In this document: piece by piece, positions 1-8,818 of the stretch
Layout of the letters: each line of letters starts with the position of its first letter
Numbering within the stretch: position 1 is the stretch's first letter
Assembly (NCBI GenBank): GCA_030447415.1
Contig: JAUJOZ010000021.1
Coordinates: forward strand, 1 to 64,000
Direction of reading: 5' to 3'
DNA: 64,000 nt
DNA from: Thermomicrobiales bacterium
GTDB lineage: Bacteria; Chloroflexota; Chloroflexia; Thermomicrobiales; UBA6265
Notes under the pieces: generated by a model
Told to the model about the DNA's origin: nothing
Database searches by the model: none
The model's input: the letters and a program-made list of their open reading frames with translations, nothing else
Made by a program: the position numbers and the translations under genes

Positions 1-2
1 CC

Positions 3-119
3 GCCTCCGACGGCAAGTCAGCTACTCTCGACTCGCGGATCGCGGACGCGATCCCGGGGGAGCCGGTCGCCCAGGCCGCGCGGCCGAATCCGGACGACGC
101 GGTGCCCACCGGTACGTAA
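3..119 (+). CDS. C-terminal end of an unidentified protein (partial at window edge)
   Basis: An open frame enters from the left edge and stops at a TAA (117-119). It gives at least 38 residues ending in a hydrophilic, Ala/Pro/Asp-rich tail (...NPDDAVPTGT). It is followed directly by a perfect hairpin, as expected at the end of a gene converging on rpoN. No family can be recognised from this fragment. Confidence 0.4.
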   Translation, partial: ASDGKSATLDSRIADAIPGEPVAQAARPNPDDAVPTGT

Positions 120-186
120 GCGAGCCTGCCGCCCGTCACTTCCGCAACCGATTGCTTAGTTTCGGGCCACGCCGCACCGCATGCCG

Positions 187-214
187 CGGTGGGCACCGCT
201 TCCCGTGCCCACCG
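187..214. terminator. Perfect 10-bp hairpin between convergent genes
   Basis: CGGTGGGCAC (187-196) and GTGCCCACCG (205-214) are exact inverted copies around an 8-nt loop. They lie between the end of the upstream plus-strand frame and the 3' end of rpoN on the minus strand, so a bidirectional terminator is likely. Further copies of GGTGGGCAC near 225 and its complement near 101 could form competing stems. No T-run follows. Confidence 0.5.
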
Positions 215-239
215 AGCTTGACACGGTGGGCACCAGCGG

Positions 240-1772
240 CTAACGCATTGTCGACGGGAGGATGCCGAGCTCGGCGCGGTATTTGGCCACCGTGCGGCGG
301 GCGATTCGGATGCCCTGCTGCAGGAGCAGGTCGCAGATGCGCCGGTCGGTCAGCGGTTGACCATTCTTCGTTTCCCGCTCGATCAACTCCTTGATCACGT
401 CCTTGATGCTGAGCGACGGCGTGAAGAAGTCACTAAACGGAATCACCTTGCGCGACGGCAGCATCACGTACTTATTCGCCGTGGCGCGGCTGACCGTCGA
501 CTCGTGGACTCCAACCTGCTGCGCGACCACCGCTCGGGTCAGCGGGCGCAGCTCACGGACTCCGCCGCGCAGGAAGCTTTCCTGCAGTTCGCAGATGCAC
601 TCGCTGATCTTGAGCAGGGTATCGCGGCGCTGTTGGATGTTCGACATAAAGAGCTTCGCCCGGGTGGCGTACTGGCGGACGTGGGCGCGGTCGTCGTTGG
701 TGGCGGTCGCCGTAAAAGAGGAGATGCCGAGAGCGGGCAGCGCGCCGATCCCTGGACCGCTGCCATTCGCCGACGGACCGGCGCCATTGGCGCCACCCGC
801 TCCCGTGCTGTTGGCGGCATGCGCCGCGGGGGAGCGCCGACGACCAAGATCAGAGGAGAGTCGGTCGTAGAGCGCATTCATGCGGAGGTGGAAGTGCTTG
901 GTTTCGACCACCTCGACGACGAGTTCGTCGTCTTTGAGAGAAATCACGACATCGGGGGCGACATAGGGTGAGCGCGTCGGGCTGCGCCACGACTTGGCCT
1001 GCTGGGTCTGGAGCGGGAAGGGGTTGAGGTAGGTGCGGATGAACTCACGGGCTTCCTCGAGCTCCTCCGCGGAAAGGCCGAGGTCCTTGGCGATCTGGCC
1101 GTACTTGTGGGCGCCGAACTCGGCGAGGTGGGAGGCGATGATCCGTTCGACCTGCGGCGGTGCCGGCTGTCCGGTTTCTGACAGATAGCGCAGCTGGAGC
1201 AGCAGGCACTCTTGCAGGTCCCGCGCCCCGACTCCGACCGGCGCCACGTCCTGGATTACCTCGAGGATCGCCTCGATTTCCGCCACCGGGCGTTGTACAA
1301 GATCTGCCAACTCCTGCAGATCGCACGTCAGGAACCCGCGCTCGTCGAGGGCGTCGACCAGGTATTCCGCGATCGGAAAGTCGGCCGGCTCCAGGATCGT
1401 CCGGGCGTCAAAGAGAATTTGGTCCCGCAGGGTCACGTCGTCGGCGATCAGCGTCATCGGATCGAAGTCGTCGGCGTCCTCGCGGAGGCCGCCGGCCGTC
1501 GCCATCTGCTCGGGGAAGTCCTCGTAGGTCTCAGGCTCGTGGTCGGTGCGCTGACTACCGAGGCAGAGCGGGCAGAACGTCCCTTCGATCACGTTGCCGC
1601 AGAGGGGACACGTCTGGCGGTCGTCCATCTCCAGCGCCGGGTTGGCGTCCATCTCGGCGGCGATGACCGACTGAAGCTCCATCCGGGACAGGCTGAGGAT
1701 GTAGTTGGCCTCGATCAGACTGGGCGAGACCCAGGCGCGCATCTCCTGGGAGAGTTCGTACCCGCTTTCCAT
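240..1772 (-). CDS. rpoN: RNA polymerase sigma-54 factor with zinc-ribbon insertion
   Basis: Alternative sigma factor (510 aa) that directs core polymerase to -24/-12 promoters and needs an AAA+ activator. Region I is recognisable at residues 1-50 (Leu/Gln-rich, LSRMELQSVIAAEMDANPALEMDD). The core-binding region spans the middle, and an HTH (HESTVSRATANKYVMLPSRK) precedes the C-terminal RpoN box ARRTVAKYRA (491-500), which reads -24 DNA. Unusually, CPLC (55-58) and CPLC (67-70) form a CX2C-X8-CX2C zinc-ribbon-like motif directly after region I, where most sigma-54 proteins have an acidic linker. A Ser/Ala/Gly-rich stretch interrupts the protein between the core-binding and HTH parts. The ATG at 1772 is chosen because it begins the conserved region I; the open frame continues upstream without homology. 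A matching sigma-54 promoter lies at 11759. Confidence 0.93.
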   Translation of the reverse strand: MESGYELSQEMRAWVSPSLIEANYILSLSRMELQSVIAAEMDANPALEMDDRQTCPLCGNVIEGTFCPLCLGSQRTDHEPETYEDFPEQMATAGGLREDADDFDPMTLIADDVTLRDQILFDARTILEPADFPIAEYLVDALDERGFLTCDLQELADLVQRPVAEIEAILEVIQDVAPVGVGARDLQECLLLQLRYLSETGQPAPPQVERIIASHLAEFGAHKYGQIAKDLGLSAEELEEAREFIRTYLNPFPLQTQQAKSWRSPTRSPYVAPDVVISLKDDELVVEVVETKHFHLRMNALYDRLSSDLGRRRSPAAHAANSTGAGGANGAGPSANGSGPGIGALPALGISSFTATATNDDRAHVRQYATRAKLFMSNIQQRRDTLLKISECICELQESFLRGGVRELRPLTRAVVAQQVGVHESTVSRATANKYVMLPSRKVIPFSDFFTPSLSIKDVIKELIERETKNGQPLTDRRICDLLLQQGIRIARRTVAKYRAELGILPSTMR

Positions 1773-2231
1773 TGTCGCCACCTTTGGCGCTCGCGCGCTC
1801 AAGCGTCTGTGCGGGCCGTCTGTGAGGCGCGCCGCGTGGCGGCCTATGACCTGCCGACTCTGAAGCGGATCGGTCTGCCGCCTAGGGAACCGTACCCCGC
1901 CGCGGTCCGGAGCGGCGGGGGCCGCAGTCCGCGACCCCCCGGGCGGAGCAGCCCGGGGGCGATCCACCCCCAGCCGAGGCAGTATAGCGAGTCGGCCGGA
2001 ATGCTGGCAAGAATCTTGCTGACGGCGGCCGTCCAGCCTGCGCGTAACGAACATGACACCGGGGTGTCCCTCCGCCCCGCTGCTCCCCGCCGGTAAACGG
2101 CGGGAGCGGAGGTAGAACGCCTGTACAAGCGCGTCGGCGGTTGCTATCATCGCTTCCGGCCGGCGAGCGAGAATAGGCTCACCAGCGGGCCGACGCTCAC
2201 CTTGGGGTCCTGCGCGGCGCGGTGGGGCACG
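1773..2231. other. Divergent intergenic region, rpoN / site-2 protease
   Basis: This stretch separates two divergent genes and holds no convincing gene. It contains a strong hairpin at 2082-2107 (GCTCCCCGCCG, loop GTAAA, CGGCGGGAGC, one bulged C), about 125 bases upstream of the protease start. That could be a 5' leader structure or an attenuator. No clear -35/-10 pair was found for either gene. Confidence 0.4.
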
Positions 2232-3395
2232 ATGCGGTCGCTCTCGCTCGGTCGAATCCAAGACGTCGAGATTAAGATCCACCCTACTTTTGGGTTGGTT
2301 ATCCCCTGGGTGTTCTTCAACTGGGGCTTCGACGGCGTTGGCTTGGTAAGCGCCGCCGGCGCGGTGCTGTTTGGGCTGATCCTCGTCGCTCTCGTCTTCG
2401 GCTGCGTCCTGCTCCACGAGCTGGGGCACAGTCTGATGGCGATGCAGTACGGCATCCGGGTCCACGACATCACGCTCTCGGTCATCGGTGGGGTGGCTCG
2501 GACGGAGCTAATCCCGACCCGACCGCGGACCGAGGTGCTGATCGCCCTCGCCGGTCCGGCGGTCAACGTCGCGATCTTTCTGGGGCTCCTCCCGCTCTTG
2601 CTCCTCTTCGGCGTCCTCAGCGGGTTGGAGTGGCCTCGTGGCTACGTCACCCAGATCTTCGAGGTCTCGCCGGCCGGGCTCGTCTTCGCCCTCTTCTACG
2701 CGAACGTGATGATCGTCCTCTTCAATCTGTTGCCCGCGTTCCCGCTCGACGGCGGCCGCGTGCTCCGGGCCGGCCTGAGCGCGGTCGTGGGGCGCGAGCC
2801 GGGTACTCGTGTCGCGGCGATCGTTGGCCAGGCGCTCGCCCTCGGGCTCGCGGTGCTCGGGCTCTGGCTGCGAACCTTCACGCTGCCGTTGATCGCCCTC
2901 TTCGTGGCCGTCGTCGCGCAGGCGGAATGGCGGGCGGTCCGGCTGGAAGGAGCGATGCGGCGGTTGCGGGTCGGCCAGTTCGCCTTATGGGACATGGGCG
3001 GCATCGCACCCCACCATCCGCTGACCTACGCCCTGCGCGGTGGTCCCCGGGACGTCGCCGTCACCGACAACGGCCGGGTGGTCGGGATGCTCTGGCGCAA
3101 CCAGCTTCTTCGCGCCCTGCACGGCGGCGCCTCGGGCCGCACGGTCGCGGACGTCATGGACACGGAGGTCGTCACCGCCGACGTGGACGACTCGGTCTAC
3201 GATGTCCAACAGCGCATGAACCAGCTCAACCGGTGGGCGTTCCCGGTGATTGAGGATGGACAGTACCGCGGCATTTTTACGGCCGACCGGTTCGTCCATG
3301 TCTATCGTCAGCTTGCGCCCTCGCCCCTCCGCCCCCGCTCCTCCAGCGGCTTCGCCGCCACAGTGAACCACCTCCTCCGGGCCTGGACCCGCTGA
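2232..3395 (+). CDS. Site-2 protease (M50 family) with C-terminal CBS domain
   Basis: Integral-membrane zinc metalloprotease of the SpoIVFB/S2P type (387 aa). HELGH (residues 62-66) supplies two zinc ligands and the catalytic Glu, and NLLPAFPLDGGR in a later membrane segment supplies the Asp ligand. At least four hydrophobic segments surround them. The C-terminal ~130 residues contain a CBS domain (VADVMDTEVVTADVDDSVYDVQ...WAFPVIEDGQYRG), which in this family senses adenine nucleotides and gates proteolysis. The ATG at 2232 gives the usual N-terminus (...LGRIQDVEIKIHPTF). The target substrate, often a membrane-bound transcription factor, cannot be read from the context. Confidence 0.88.
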   Translation: MRSLSLGRIQDVEIKIHPTFGLVIPWVFFNWGFDGVGLVSAAGAVLFGLILVALVFGCVLLHELGHSLMAMQYGIRVHDITLSVIGGVARTELIPTRPRTEVLIALAGPAVNVAIFLGLLPLLLLFGVLSGLEWPRGYVTQIFEVSPAGLVFALFYANVMIVLFNLLPAFPLDGGRVLRAGLSAVVGREPGTRVAAIVGQALALGLAVLGLWLRTFTLPLIALFVAVVAQAEWRAVRLEGAMRRLRVGQFALWDMGGIAPHHPLTYALRGGPRDVAVTDNGRVVGMLWRNQLLRALHGGASGRTVADVMDTEVVTADVDDSVYDVQQRMNQLNRWAFPVIEDGQYRGIFTADRFVHVYRQLAPSPLRPRSSSGFAATVNHLLRAWTR

Positions 3396-3539
3396 CGGAG
3401 CAGGCAGACGGCAGCACGCCTTTCGGTGCATGGCGTGCCGTGCGCTTCGCATCGGCTCCGGACGCCGGCCGCCACATGAGCGCCACAGATCGCGCCACGA
3501 CGGTCGCCGGCTCCCTGCCGCCCCTGCCGCCTCGCTTCC

Positions 3540-3568
3540 TTGACCGTTTACCGCGGCGGGGGTAGCAT
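3540..3568 (+). promoter_or_regulatory. Sigma-A-type promoter of the Rrf2-desulfurase pair
   Basis: TTGACC (3540-3545) and TAGCAT (3563-3568) are separated by 17 bases, placing transcription start near 3575, about 38 bases upstream of the Rrf2 start codon. Rrf2 regulators commonly autoregulate at such a promoter. Confidence 0.55.
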
Positions 3569-3612
3569 GCCTGGTGAGGGTTGAGCACTCCCCGCGTGGA
3601 GGCGGTCGGGCG

Positions 3613-4059
3613 ATGAAGGTTTCGTCCCGAGGTGAATACGGCGTCCGGGCCATGGTGGCGCTCGCCCACCAGTACGGCGCGGCCCCAATGTCGATCACGG
3701 CGGTCGCCAAGGCCTCCGCCGTCCCTCCGGCCTACTTGGAGCAGTTGATCGGGCCTCTGCGCCGAGCCGGGCTTGTCGAAAGCACCCGGGGGGCTCACGG
3801 CGGCTACCGGCTCGCGCGGTCGCCGGAATTGGTCCGCGTCGGCGAGGTCTACCGGGTGATGGAAGGCCCGGTGGCACCGATGGACTGCGTCTCCGAGGAC
3901 CCGGCCGACCAGACCTGCCCCTTGATAGACGGCTGCGAGACGCGCCCGGTGTGGCTCAAGGTCCGCGACTCCATCGTCGAGACGCTCGACTCGATGACCC
4001 TCGCCGACCTGATCAAGGATGGCCCGGCCCGTCGGCCGGTCGGGTCTGCTACCTCCTAG
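3613..4059 (+). CDS. Rrf2-family transcriptional regulator
   Basis: Winged-helix regulator of 148 aa. The N-terminus MKVSSRGEYGVRAMVALAHQ and the HTH (ITAVAKASAVPPAYLEQLIGPLRRAGLVESTRGAHGGYRLAR) are diagnostic of Rrf2. Three cysteines (DC, TC, GC; spacing CX8CX5C) lie where IscR binds a [2Fe-2S] cluster, so an iron-sulfur-sensing repressor is plausible. The next gene is a cysteine desulfurase, 113 bases downstream, which matches an IscR-like role controlling Fe-S or sulfur supply. ATG 3613 begins the conserved N-terminus; 13 codons of open frame upstream were not used. A CymR-like role in cysteine metabolism is the alternative. Confidence 0.9.
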   Translation: MKVSSRGEYGVRAMVALAHQYGAAPMSITAVAKASAVPPAYLEQLIGPLRRAGLVESTRGAHGGYRLARSPELVRVGEVYRVMEGPVAPMDCVSEDPADQTCPLIDGCETRPVWLKVRDSIVETLDSMTLADLIKDGPARRPVGSATS

Positions 4060-4172
4060 CCGCCCATCCCTTCCTGAGTTTTTCGCGTGCGAGGTGTGTC
4101 CCGAGGGGCGACGGGTGATCCCCCGTTCGAATCCTGGCGGCCGCCCTCATCGCCACCTTTCGGAGTCTCACG

Positions 4173-5381
4173 ATGTCCTTCTCGATCCCGTTCGCGCTGC
4201 AGCCTGACGACACCATTTACCTGGACCATGCCGCCACAACACCGGTCGACCCAGAAGTTGTCGCGGCGATGCTGCCCTACTTCACCGCGCGCTTCGGTAA
4301 CCCTTCCAGCATCTACCGGCTTGGCCAGGAGGGACGCGCCGCGCTCGACCGGGCGCGGGACACGGTCGCCGGCGTCCTCAACTGCCAGCCGGCCGAGATC
4401 ATCTTCACCAGCGGCGCCTCGGAGAGCGACAACCTCGCGCTCAAAGGCGTCGCCTGGCAGCGCCGTCTGCGGCAACCAGATGGCCCCCCGCCCCATGTCG
4501 TCACCACCCGGATCGAGCACCATGCGGTACTGCACAGCGCGGAGGACCTCGAGCGGCAGGGTTTCGCCGTCACCTACGTCCCGTGCGACGCCGAAGGGTT
4601 CGTCGGCGTTGAGGACGTCGCCGCGGCGTTGCGTCCGGAAACCTGCCTGATCTCGGTCATGTACGCCAACAACGAGGTGGGAGCGATTCAGCCGATCGCC
4701 GCGATCGGCGCACTGGCCCGCTCCTGCGGCATCCCGTGTCACACCGATGCCGTTCAAGCCGCCGGTGCGCTGCCGCTCGACGTCGAGGCCCTCCACGTCG
4801 ACCTCCTGGCGCTGTCGGCCCACAAGTTCTATGGCCCGAAGGGCGTCGGCCTGCTCTATGTCCGGCGTGGCACGCCGATCGCCTTCCAGCAGCAGGGGGG
4901 CGGACAGGAGAGTGGCCGCCGCGGTGGGACGGAGAACGTCCCGCTCGTCGTCGGTATGGCCGTCGCCTTAGAGAAAGCCGATCGCCTACGCGACGCGTAC
5001 AACGTCCACTGCGCCGCGCTTCGCGACCGGCTGCTCGCCGGCATCATGGAAGCCATCCCGGAGGCGGCGATCAACGGCCCACGGGACTCGTCGCGGCGCC
5101 TGGCGAACAACCTCAACGCTGCCATCCCCGGCGTCCAGGGCGAGACGGTGCTCCTCAGCCTCGACATGCAGGGGATTGCCGCCTCCGCGGGATCGGCATG
5201 CACCACCGGCAATTCGGAGCCGAGCCACGTCCTCCGGGCGATGGGCCTGCCCGAGGAGCGGTGCCGCGCCAGCCTGCGCTTCACCATCGGCCGCGACACG
5301 ACCGCGGAAGAGATTGACGAGACGGTCGAGGTCCTGGCCGACGCCGTGGCGCGGGTGCGCCAGTTTGCGGAGGTGATCTAG
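4173..5381 (+). CDS. Cysteine desulfurase (NifS/IscS class)
   Basis: PLP enzyme (402 aa) that removes sulfur from cysteine as an enzyme-bound persulfide for Fe-S cluster or thiolation pathways. The family start IYLDHAATTPVDPEV is present. The PLP-lysine motif SAHKFYGPKGVGLLYVR and the mobile catalytic Cys loop (SAGSACTTGNSEPSHVLRAMG) are intact. The long SAC loop places it in the IscS/NifS group rather than SufS. It lies downstream of the Rrf2 gene on the same strand. No IscU, IscA or thiI follows within the window, so the sulfur acceptor is unknown. Confidence 0.93.
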   Translation: MSFSIPFALQPDDTIYLDHAATTPVDPEVVAAMLPYFTARFGNPSSIYRLGQEGRAALDRARDTVAGVLNCQPAEIIFTSGASESDNLALKGVAWQRRLRQPDGPPPHVVTTRIEHHAVLHSAEDLERQGFAVTYVPCDAEGFVGVEDVAAALRPETCLISVMYANNEVGAIQPIAAIGALARSCGIPCHTDAVQAAGALPLDVEALHVDLLALSAHKFYGPKGVGLLYVRRGTPIAFQQQGGGQESGRRGGTENVPLVVGMAVALEKADRLRDAYNVHCAALRDRLLAGIMEAIPEAAINGPRDSSRRLANNLNAAIPGVQGETVLLSLDMQGIAASAGSACTTGNSEPSHVLRAMGLPEERCRASLRFTIGRDTTAEEIDETVEVLADAVARVRQFAEVI

Positions 5382-5456
5382 CGCGGCGCGGTCAAGCGGT
5401 GGTCGGGCGGCCTCCCTGCCACCCTGTGCCGCGGCAGCGTGCGAACCCAGCCTGGA

Positions 5457-5882
5457 CTAGGGGACCGGGCGGCGATCCGCGAGGGCCTCGTCTCCCACCA
5501 ACCCCGGGACGTGCACGACGAAGTGCAGGCAGTCCGTCGAACTGGACACGAATGTGTGCGCTTCACCCGGTTCGACGACCAGCACGTCGCCCGCATCCAA
5601 CCGCACGATCTCCCGCTCGATCCGCACGTCCGACCAGCCACGGGCAACCAAGTAGACCTCAGTCAGGCGTGCGTGCATGTGGGGCGCGTCGAGGCCCTCG
5701 AATGCGTAGCCAATGGAAATGGTCAGGTCCGAGTTCCACCGGCCGGCGTACCAGCCTTTGCGTACAGCCGGGGCGGCGCGATCACGCCGCATGCGGCCGG
5801 CCTCCACTGCGCCACGAGCCTCGCGGCCACCCTTTGCCGATTTGGCGCCGCGAGCGATGAGTACGCTCCGCATCACAACCAA
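5457..5882 (-). CDS. Cupin-domain protein
   Basis: Small single-cupin protein (up to 141 aa). The double motif is visible: HMHARLTEVYLVARG gives two His and one Glu metal ligands, and the second motif, DAGDVLVVEPGEAHTF, supplies the last His. Such proteins bind a metal and a small ligand; the ligand is not evident. The start is uncertain: the N-terminal ~30 residues are low-complexity and basic, and an internal ATG at 5792 begins closer to the fold. It is the last gene of the minus-strand cluster, 79 bases beyond scpB. Confidence 0.7.
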   Translation of the reverse strand: MVVMRSVLIARGAKSAKGGREARGAVEAGRMRRDRAAPAVRKGWYAGRWNSDLTISIGYAFEGLDAPHMHARLTEVYLVARGWSDVRIEREIVRLDAGDVLVVEPGEAHTFVSSSTDCLHFVVHVPGLVGDEALADRRPVP

Positions 5883-5961
5883 GACTCGCTACGGCGCTCC
5901 GCCAGCCGCCGTCCTCAGATCGCCCAGGCTCGAGCCCCGTCCGTCCGGCCCTCGGACCCGG

Positions 5962-6672
5962 CTACGGTGACCCGCGTTCCGCGCCCTCCGGGTCGAGCCC
6001 AGCGGCGGCGACCGCCGCATCCAAGACCACCCGAGCGTCCCGGCCCTCGACCTCGCCCAGCGGCGGCAGCGCGTCCAGCGAGGACAGGCCGAAGTGGCGG
6101 AGGAAGTCGGGCGTCGTCCCGTACTGGATCGGGTTGCCAACCGTCGGCAATCGTCCGGTCGCCTCGATCAATCCCCGGCCGTGGAGCGTGGCGAGGACCC
6201 CCGCGCAATCGACTCCCCGCACGGCCTCGATCTCCGCCCGCGTGACCGGTTGTTGGTAGGCGATGATCGCCAGTGTCTCCAACGCGGCCGCTGAGAGGCG
6301 TGCTTCTCGGTCCAGGCCGAGGAAGCGCCGGATGTGGCCGGCGAAGCGGGGTGCGCTGGCCAGCTGAACGGTCCCCCGGTGCCGCTGGATGACCCAGCCG
6401 CGGTCGCTCGTCGCCTCCAGCGCGGCGAGAGCCGCTTCGACGTGGGCGACGTGGACCCCGGCGCCACGGGCCAACTCTTCCGTCGTCACCGGCTGCGGCG
6501 CGACAAGCAGCAACGCCTCGATCAAGGCCTCGAGCTCGGGACCAGGCGGTGGTCCATCGAGAACCTCCAACGGTAGCGCGGACTGCCCGTTCTCGTCCCC
6601 GTTCGGGCGGAACTCGGTCGTCATGGCCGCCGGGATCGGGCGTTGGCGCTGGCCCATCGCGCGGGGTGCCAC
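5962..6672 (-). CDS. scpB: Segregation and condensation protein B
   Basis: Kleisin-associated winged-helix protein (236 aa) of the SMC-ScpAB condensin, required for chromosome compaction and segregation. The conserved segments LEALIEALLLVAPQPVTTEELA, RLSAAALETLAIIAYQQPVTRAEIEAVRGV and the C-terminal TVGNPIQYGTTPDFLRHFGL are all present. It begins 4 bases after the scpA stop. An internal ATG at 6624 would remove 16 unconserved residues and is a reasonable alternative start. Confidence 0.93.
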   Translation of the reverse strand: MAPRAMGQRQRPIPAAMTTEFRPNGDENGQSALPLEVLDGPPPGPELEALIEALLLVAPQPVTTEELARGAGVHVAHVEAALAALEATSDRGWVIQRHRGTVQLASAPRFAGHIRRFLGLDREARLSAAALETLAIIAYQQPVTRAEIEAVRGVDCAGVLATLHGRGLIEATGRLPTVGNPIQYGTTPDFLRHFGLSSLDALPPLGEVEGRDARVVLDAAVAAAGLDPEGAERGSP

Positions 6673-6676
6673 TCGG

Positions 6677-7474
6677 TCAGCCGTCCGCCGTCTGCCCGAG
6701 GACAGGCTCGTCGCCCTTGATCCCGGTGGAAGCGTCCTCCCGCACCGTGCGGCGGAGCGTGATCTCGCCGAACAAGGCGGGCTGGTCCGCCTCGATCACA
6801 CGGCGGCGGATCAGGACGAGGACGGCCAGAAAGGCGGTCAACGCCTCATCCCGCCCCTCGCACCGCGCCAGGACAGCGCGAAACCTTAGCTGGCTCCGCC
6901 CGGCGAGGCCGACCAGCACCCGCTCGATCATCTCCCGTAAGGAGACGAGCGGGCTGGCGGCGACCACGGCGCTTGGTCCCGGCACGATCGTGAGCCGGCG
7001 CCGCAGCGCCCGCGCCAGCGCGCTCGGTTGGTGGAGGGCCAGTCTTGGCGGTGCCGAAGCCGCCGGCACCGCGACGCCGCCCTCGCCGCGAGCGAAGGCG
7101 CCTTCCGCGCGCATGTCACGCACCCCGAGCAGACGGGCCGCCTCTTGCACCGCCCGGTACTCGACCAACTGGCGCACCAGATCGCCCGAGTCGCCCTCGT
7201 CCTCCACGGTGAGCGGGCGGGGCAGGAGCGAGCGGGACTTGATGAGGACGAGCCGCGCGCCGATCGTCGCGAACTCCGCCATCGTCGTCGGCGGCGCCTC
7301 CTCCATGGCGGCGAGGTGCGCCAGAAACTGGTCGGTCACGGCGACGAGCGACACGTCGGTAATGGCCAGCTGGTGCCGCTCGATCAGACGCAGCAGCACA
7401 TCGAGCGGCCCCTCGAACGTGGGGAGCCTCAACTGGTAGCCGTTCAAGACGGCGTCGGGCGCGGTGATGCTCAC
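6677..7474 (-). CDS. scpA: Segregation and condensation protein A
   Basis: Kleisin subunit (265 aa) bridging SMC heads. The N-terminal signature YQLRLPTFEGPLDVLLRLIERHQLAITDVSLVAVTDQFL is typical, followed by the EFATIGARLVLIKSRSLLP helix. The C-terminal winged helix is present (RDEALTAFLAVLVLIRRRVIEADQPALFGEI). It forms a tight pair with scpB. No smc gene is in the window. Confidence 0.93.
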   Translation of the reverse strand: MSITAPDAVLNGYQLRLPTFEGPLDVLLRLIERHQLAITDVSLVAVTDQFLAHLAAMEEAPPTTMAEFATIGARLVLIKSRSLLPRPLTVEDEGDSGDLVRQLVEYRAVQEAARLLGVRDMRAEGAFARGEGGVAVPAASAPPRLALHQPSALARALRRRLTIVPGPSAVVAASPLVSLREMIERVLVGLAGRSQLRFRAVLARCEGRDEALTAFLAVLVLIRRRVIEADQPALFGEITLRRTVREDASTGIKGDEPVLGQTADG

Positions 7475-7578
7475 AGTGTCCCACAGTCTACGCGATCCAA
7501 CCGCCGGGCGCGGAGACTCTGACCAGCCGGCGGCCGCTGCATCGCGTTCGTGCGGTCCACCGAGGTAGCGGACACCGC

Positions 7579-8133
7579 CTACCCCGCCGCCCGGTCGGCG
7601 GCCATCAAGCGATGGAGATGGCGGTCGTCGGGCGGCGGGTCGTCCTCGTGGTGCTCAATGAGCCAGCAGGTGCGGGCGGAGCAGCCGAGCGCGGCGGCCC
7701 GAGCGGCGCCGAGGGCAGGGTGATGGACCGCGAGCGTCAGCCCCCGGCGCCAGGAAGGCGCATCCGGCCGCGCCAGTCGCTGAAGCAGGCGGGGCGCCAG
7801 GCGGCGGAGCAGGACGCGCGCGACCCGGTCCGGCAGTCGGACGTGGCCGCCGCTCTCGTCGATCTTGCCCAGGTCGTGGAGGAGCGCGGCGGCCAGGAGC
7901 TCCGGGTCGTCGACGCCGTCCCGGCGTAGCGTGCGGTAGACGCGGCACAAGTGCGCCTGGTCGTGGGTCGGCAGGCGGCGAAACGCCTCGGCCGCCGCGG
8001 CGGGAAGCGCCGCGGCGAGGATCGCGTCGCGGTCGGCCGGCAGGCGCGGCCGCACGGCGCGAAACCCCTGGTGGAGGCGGTGGCCGACCGTCCAGGGCCA
8101 TGGACGGGCTGCCGCGTCGGCACGCGTGCTCAC
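7579..8133 (-). CDS. HD-domain protein (putative phosphohydrolase)
   Basis: 184-aa protein with the HD signature AALLHDLGKIDESGG around residue 90 and an upstream His (HLCRVYRTLR) plus downstream HHP and HHEDDPP, which could complete the metal site. HD proteins of this size are metal-dependent phosphohydrolases or nucleotidases of varied substrate. It starts 4 bases after the upstream M50 protease stop, so the two are probably co-translated. Arg/Ala-rich composition reflects high GC. Confidence 0.7.
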   Translation of the reverse strand: MSTRADAAARPWPWTVGHRLHQGFRAVRPRLPADRDAILAAALPAAAAEAFRRLPTHDQAHLCRVYRTLRRDGVDDPELLAAALLHDLGKIDESGGHVRLPDRVARVLLRRLAPRLLQRLARPDAPSWRRGLTLAVHHPALGAARAAALGCSARTCWLIEHHEDDPPPDDRHLHRLMAADRAAG

Positions 8134-8137
8134 ACGC

Positions 8138-8815
8138 TCAGAAGAGGAGCGGGTCGCCGACGACGATCCGCGCGAGCAGCTCGTAGACCGGTGAAATCAT
8201 CTCACCGGTAACCGAGCTTCCAAGGCGACCGCCGACGAAGAAGATGAGGAGCAGGATGGCGAAGCCATACCGCTCCAACGGGGCGAGGATTGGGTACCAG
8301 AAATTGGGCAGGAGACCGGTCAGGATCTTGTGTCCGTCCAGCGGCGGGATCGGGATCATGTTGAAGGAGGCCAGCAGCAGGTTGACGAAGACGAACACCT
8401 CCATGAAGAGCCCCGCCCGGCCAAAGTCGGCGACGCTCCGGTCCGAGAGGCGAAGTGGGATGGCAACCGCGGCGGCCTGGACCACGTTCGATAGCGGGCC
8501 GGCGAAGGCGACGAGCGCCATGCCCCCCTGACGACCCCGCAGCCCGCTCCGCAACCGGTTGGGGTTGACCGGCACCGGCTTACCCCAGCCGAAGGCCGGG
8601 TAGCCAAAGGCGATGAGCAGCATGCCGATGAACCCGATCGGTTCGAAGTGCATCGCTGGGTTCAACGTGATCCGACCGAGCTGCCGCGCCGTGTCGTCGC
8701 CGAGGCGCCACGCCGTGTAGGCGTGCATGAACTCGTGGATCGTGATCGCGACGACGAACGCGACGAGGAAGGCGAGGACCACCTCCGGGTCCCGCCGGCC
8801 GAAAACGTCCGGCAC
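8138..8815 (-). CDS. Small site-2 protease (M50 family), CBS-less
   Basis: 225-aa, mostly hydrophobic membrane protein with HEFMH (27-31) in the first long membrane segment and NMIPIPPLDGHK carrying the third zinc ligand in a later one. This minimal architecture belongs to the YwhC/slr1821-type M50B group, with no PDZ or CBS domain. It is packed between oppF (3-base gap) and the HD gene (4-base gap). The substrate is unknown. It is only distantly related to the CBS-containing protease at 2232-3395. Confidence 0.88.
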   Translation of the reverse strand: MPDVFGRRDPEVVLAFLVAFVVAITIHEFMHAYTAWRLGDDTARQLGRITLNPAMHFEPIGFIGMLLIAFGYPAFGWGKPVPVNPNRLRSGLRGRQGGMALVAFAGPLSNVVQAAAVAIPLRLSDRSVADFGRAGLFMEVFVFVNLLLASFNMIPIPPLDGHKILTGLLPNFWYPILAPLERYGFAILLLIFFVGGRLGSSVTGEMISPVYELLARIVVGDPLLF

Positions 8816-8818
8816 CCG

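Noticed and set aside
240-2465. The full 741-aa minus-strand frame as one sigma-54 protein with a 230-residue N-terminal extension.
   Set aside because: The extension has no sigma-54 features, runs through the start of the divergent protease gene, and is Arg/Pro-rich like GC-rich shadow frames.
4100-4165. T-arm-like text (CCGTTCGAATCC followed by GGCGGCC) between the Rrf2 and desulfurase genes, suggestive of a tRNA 3' end.
   Set aside because: The 5-bp T-stem does not pair and no matching 5' acceptor, D-arm or anticodon arm lies within 100 bases upstream.
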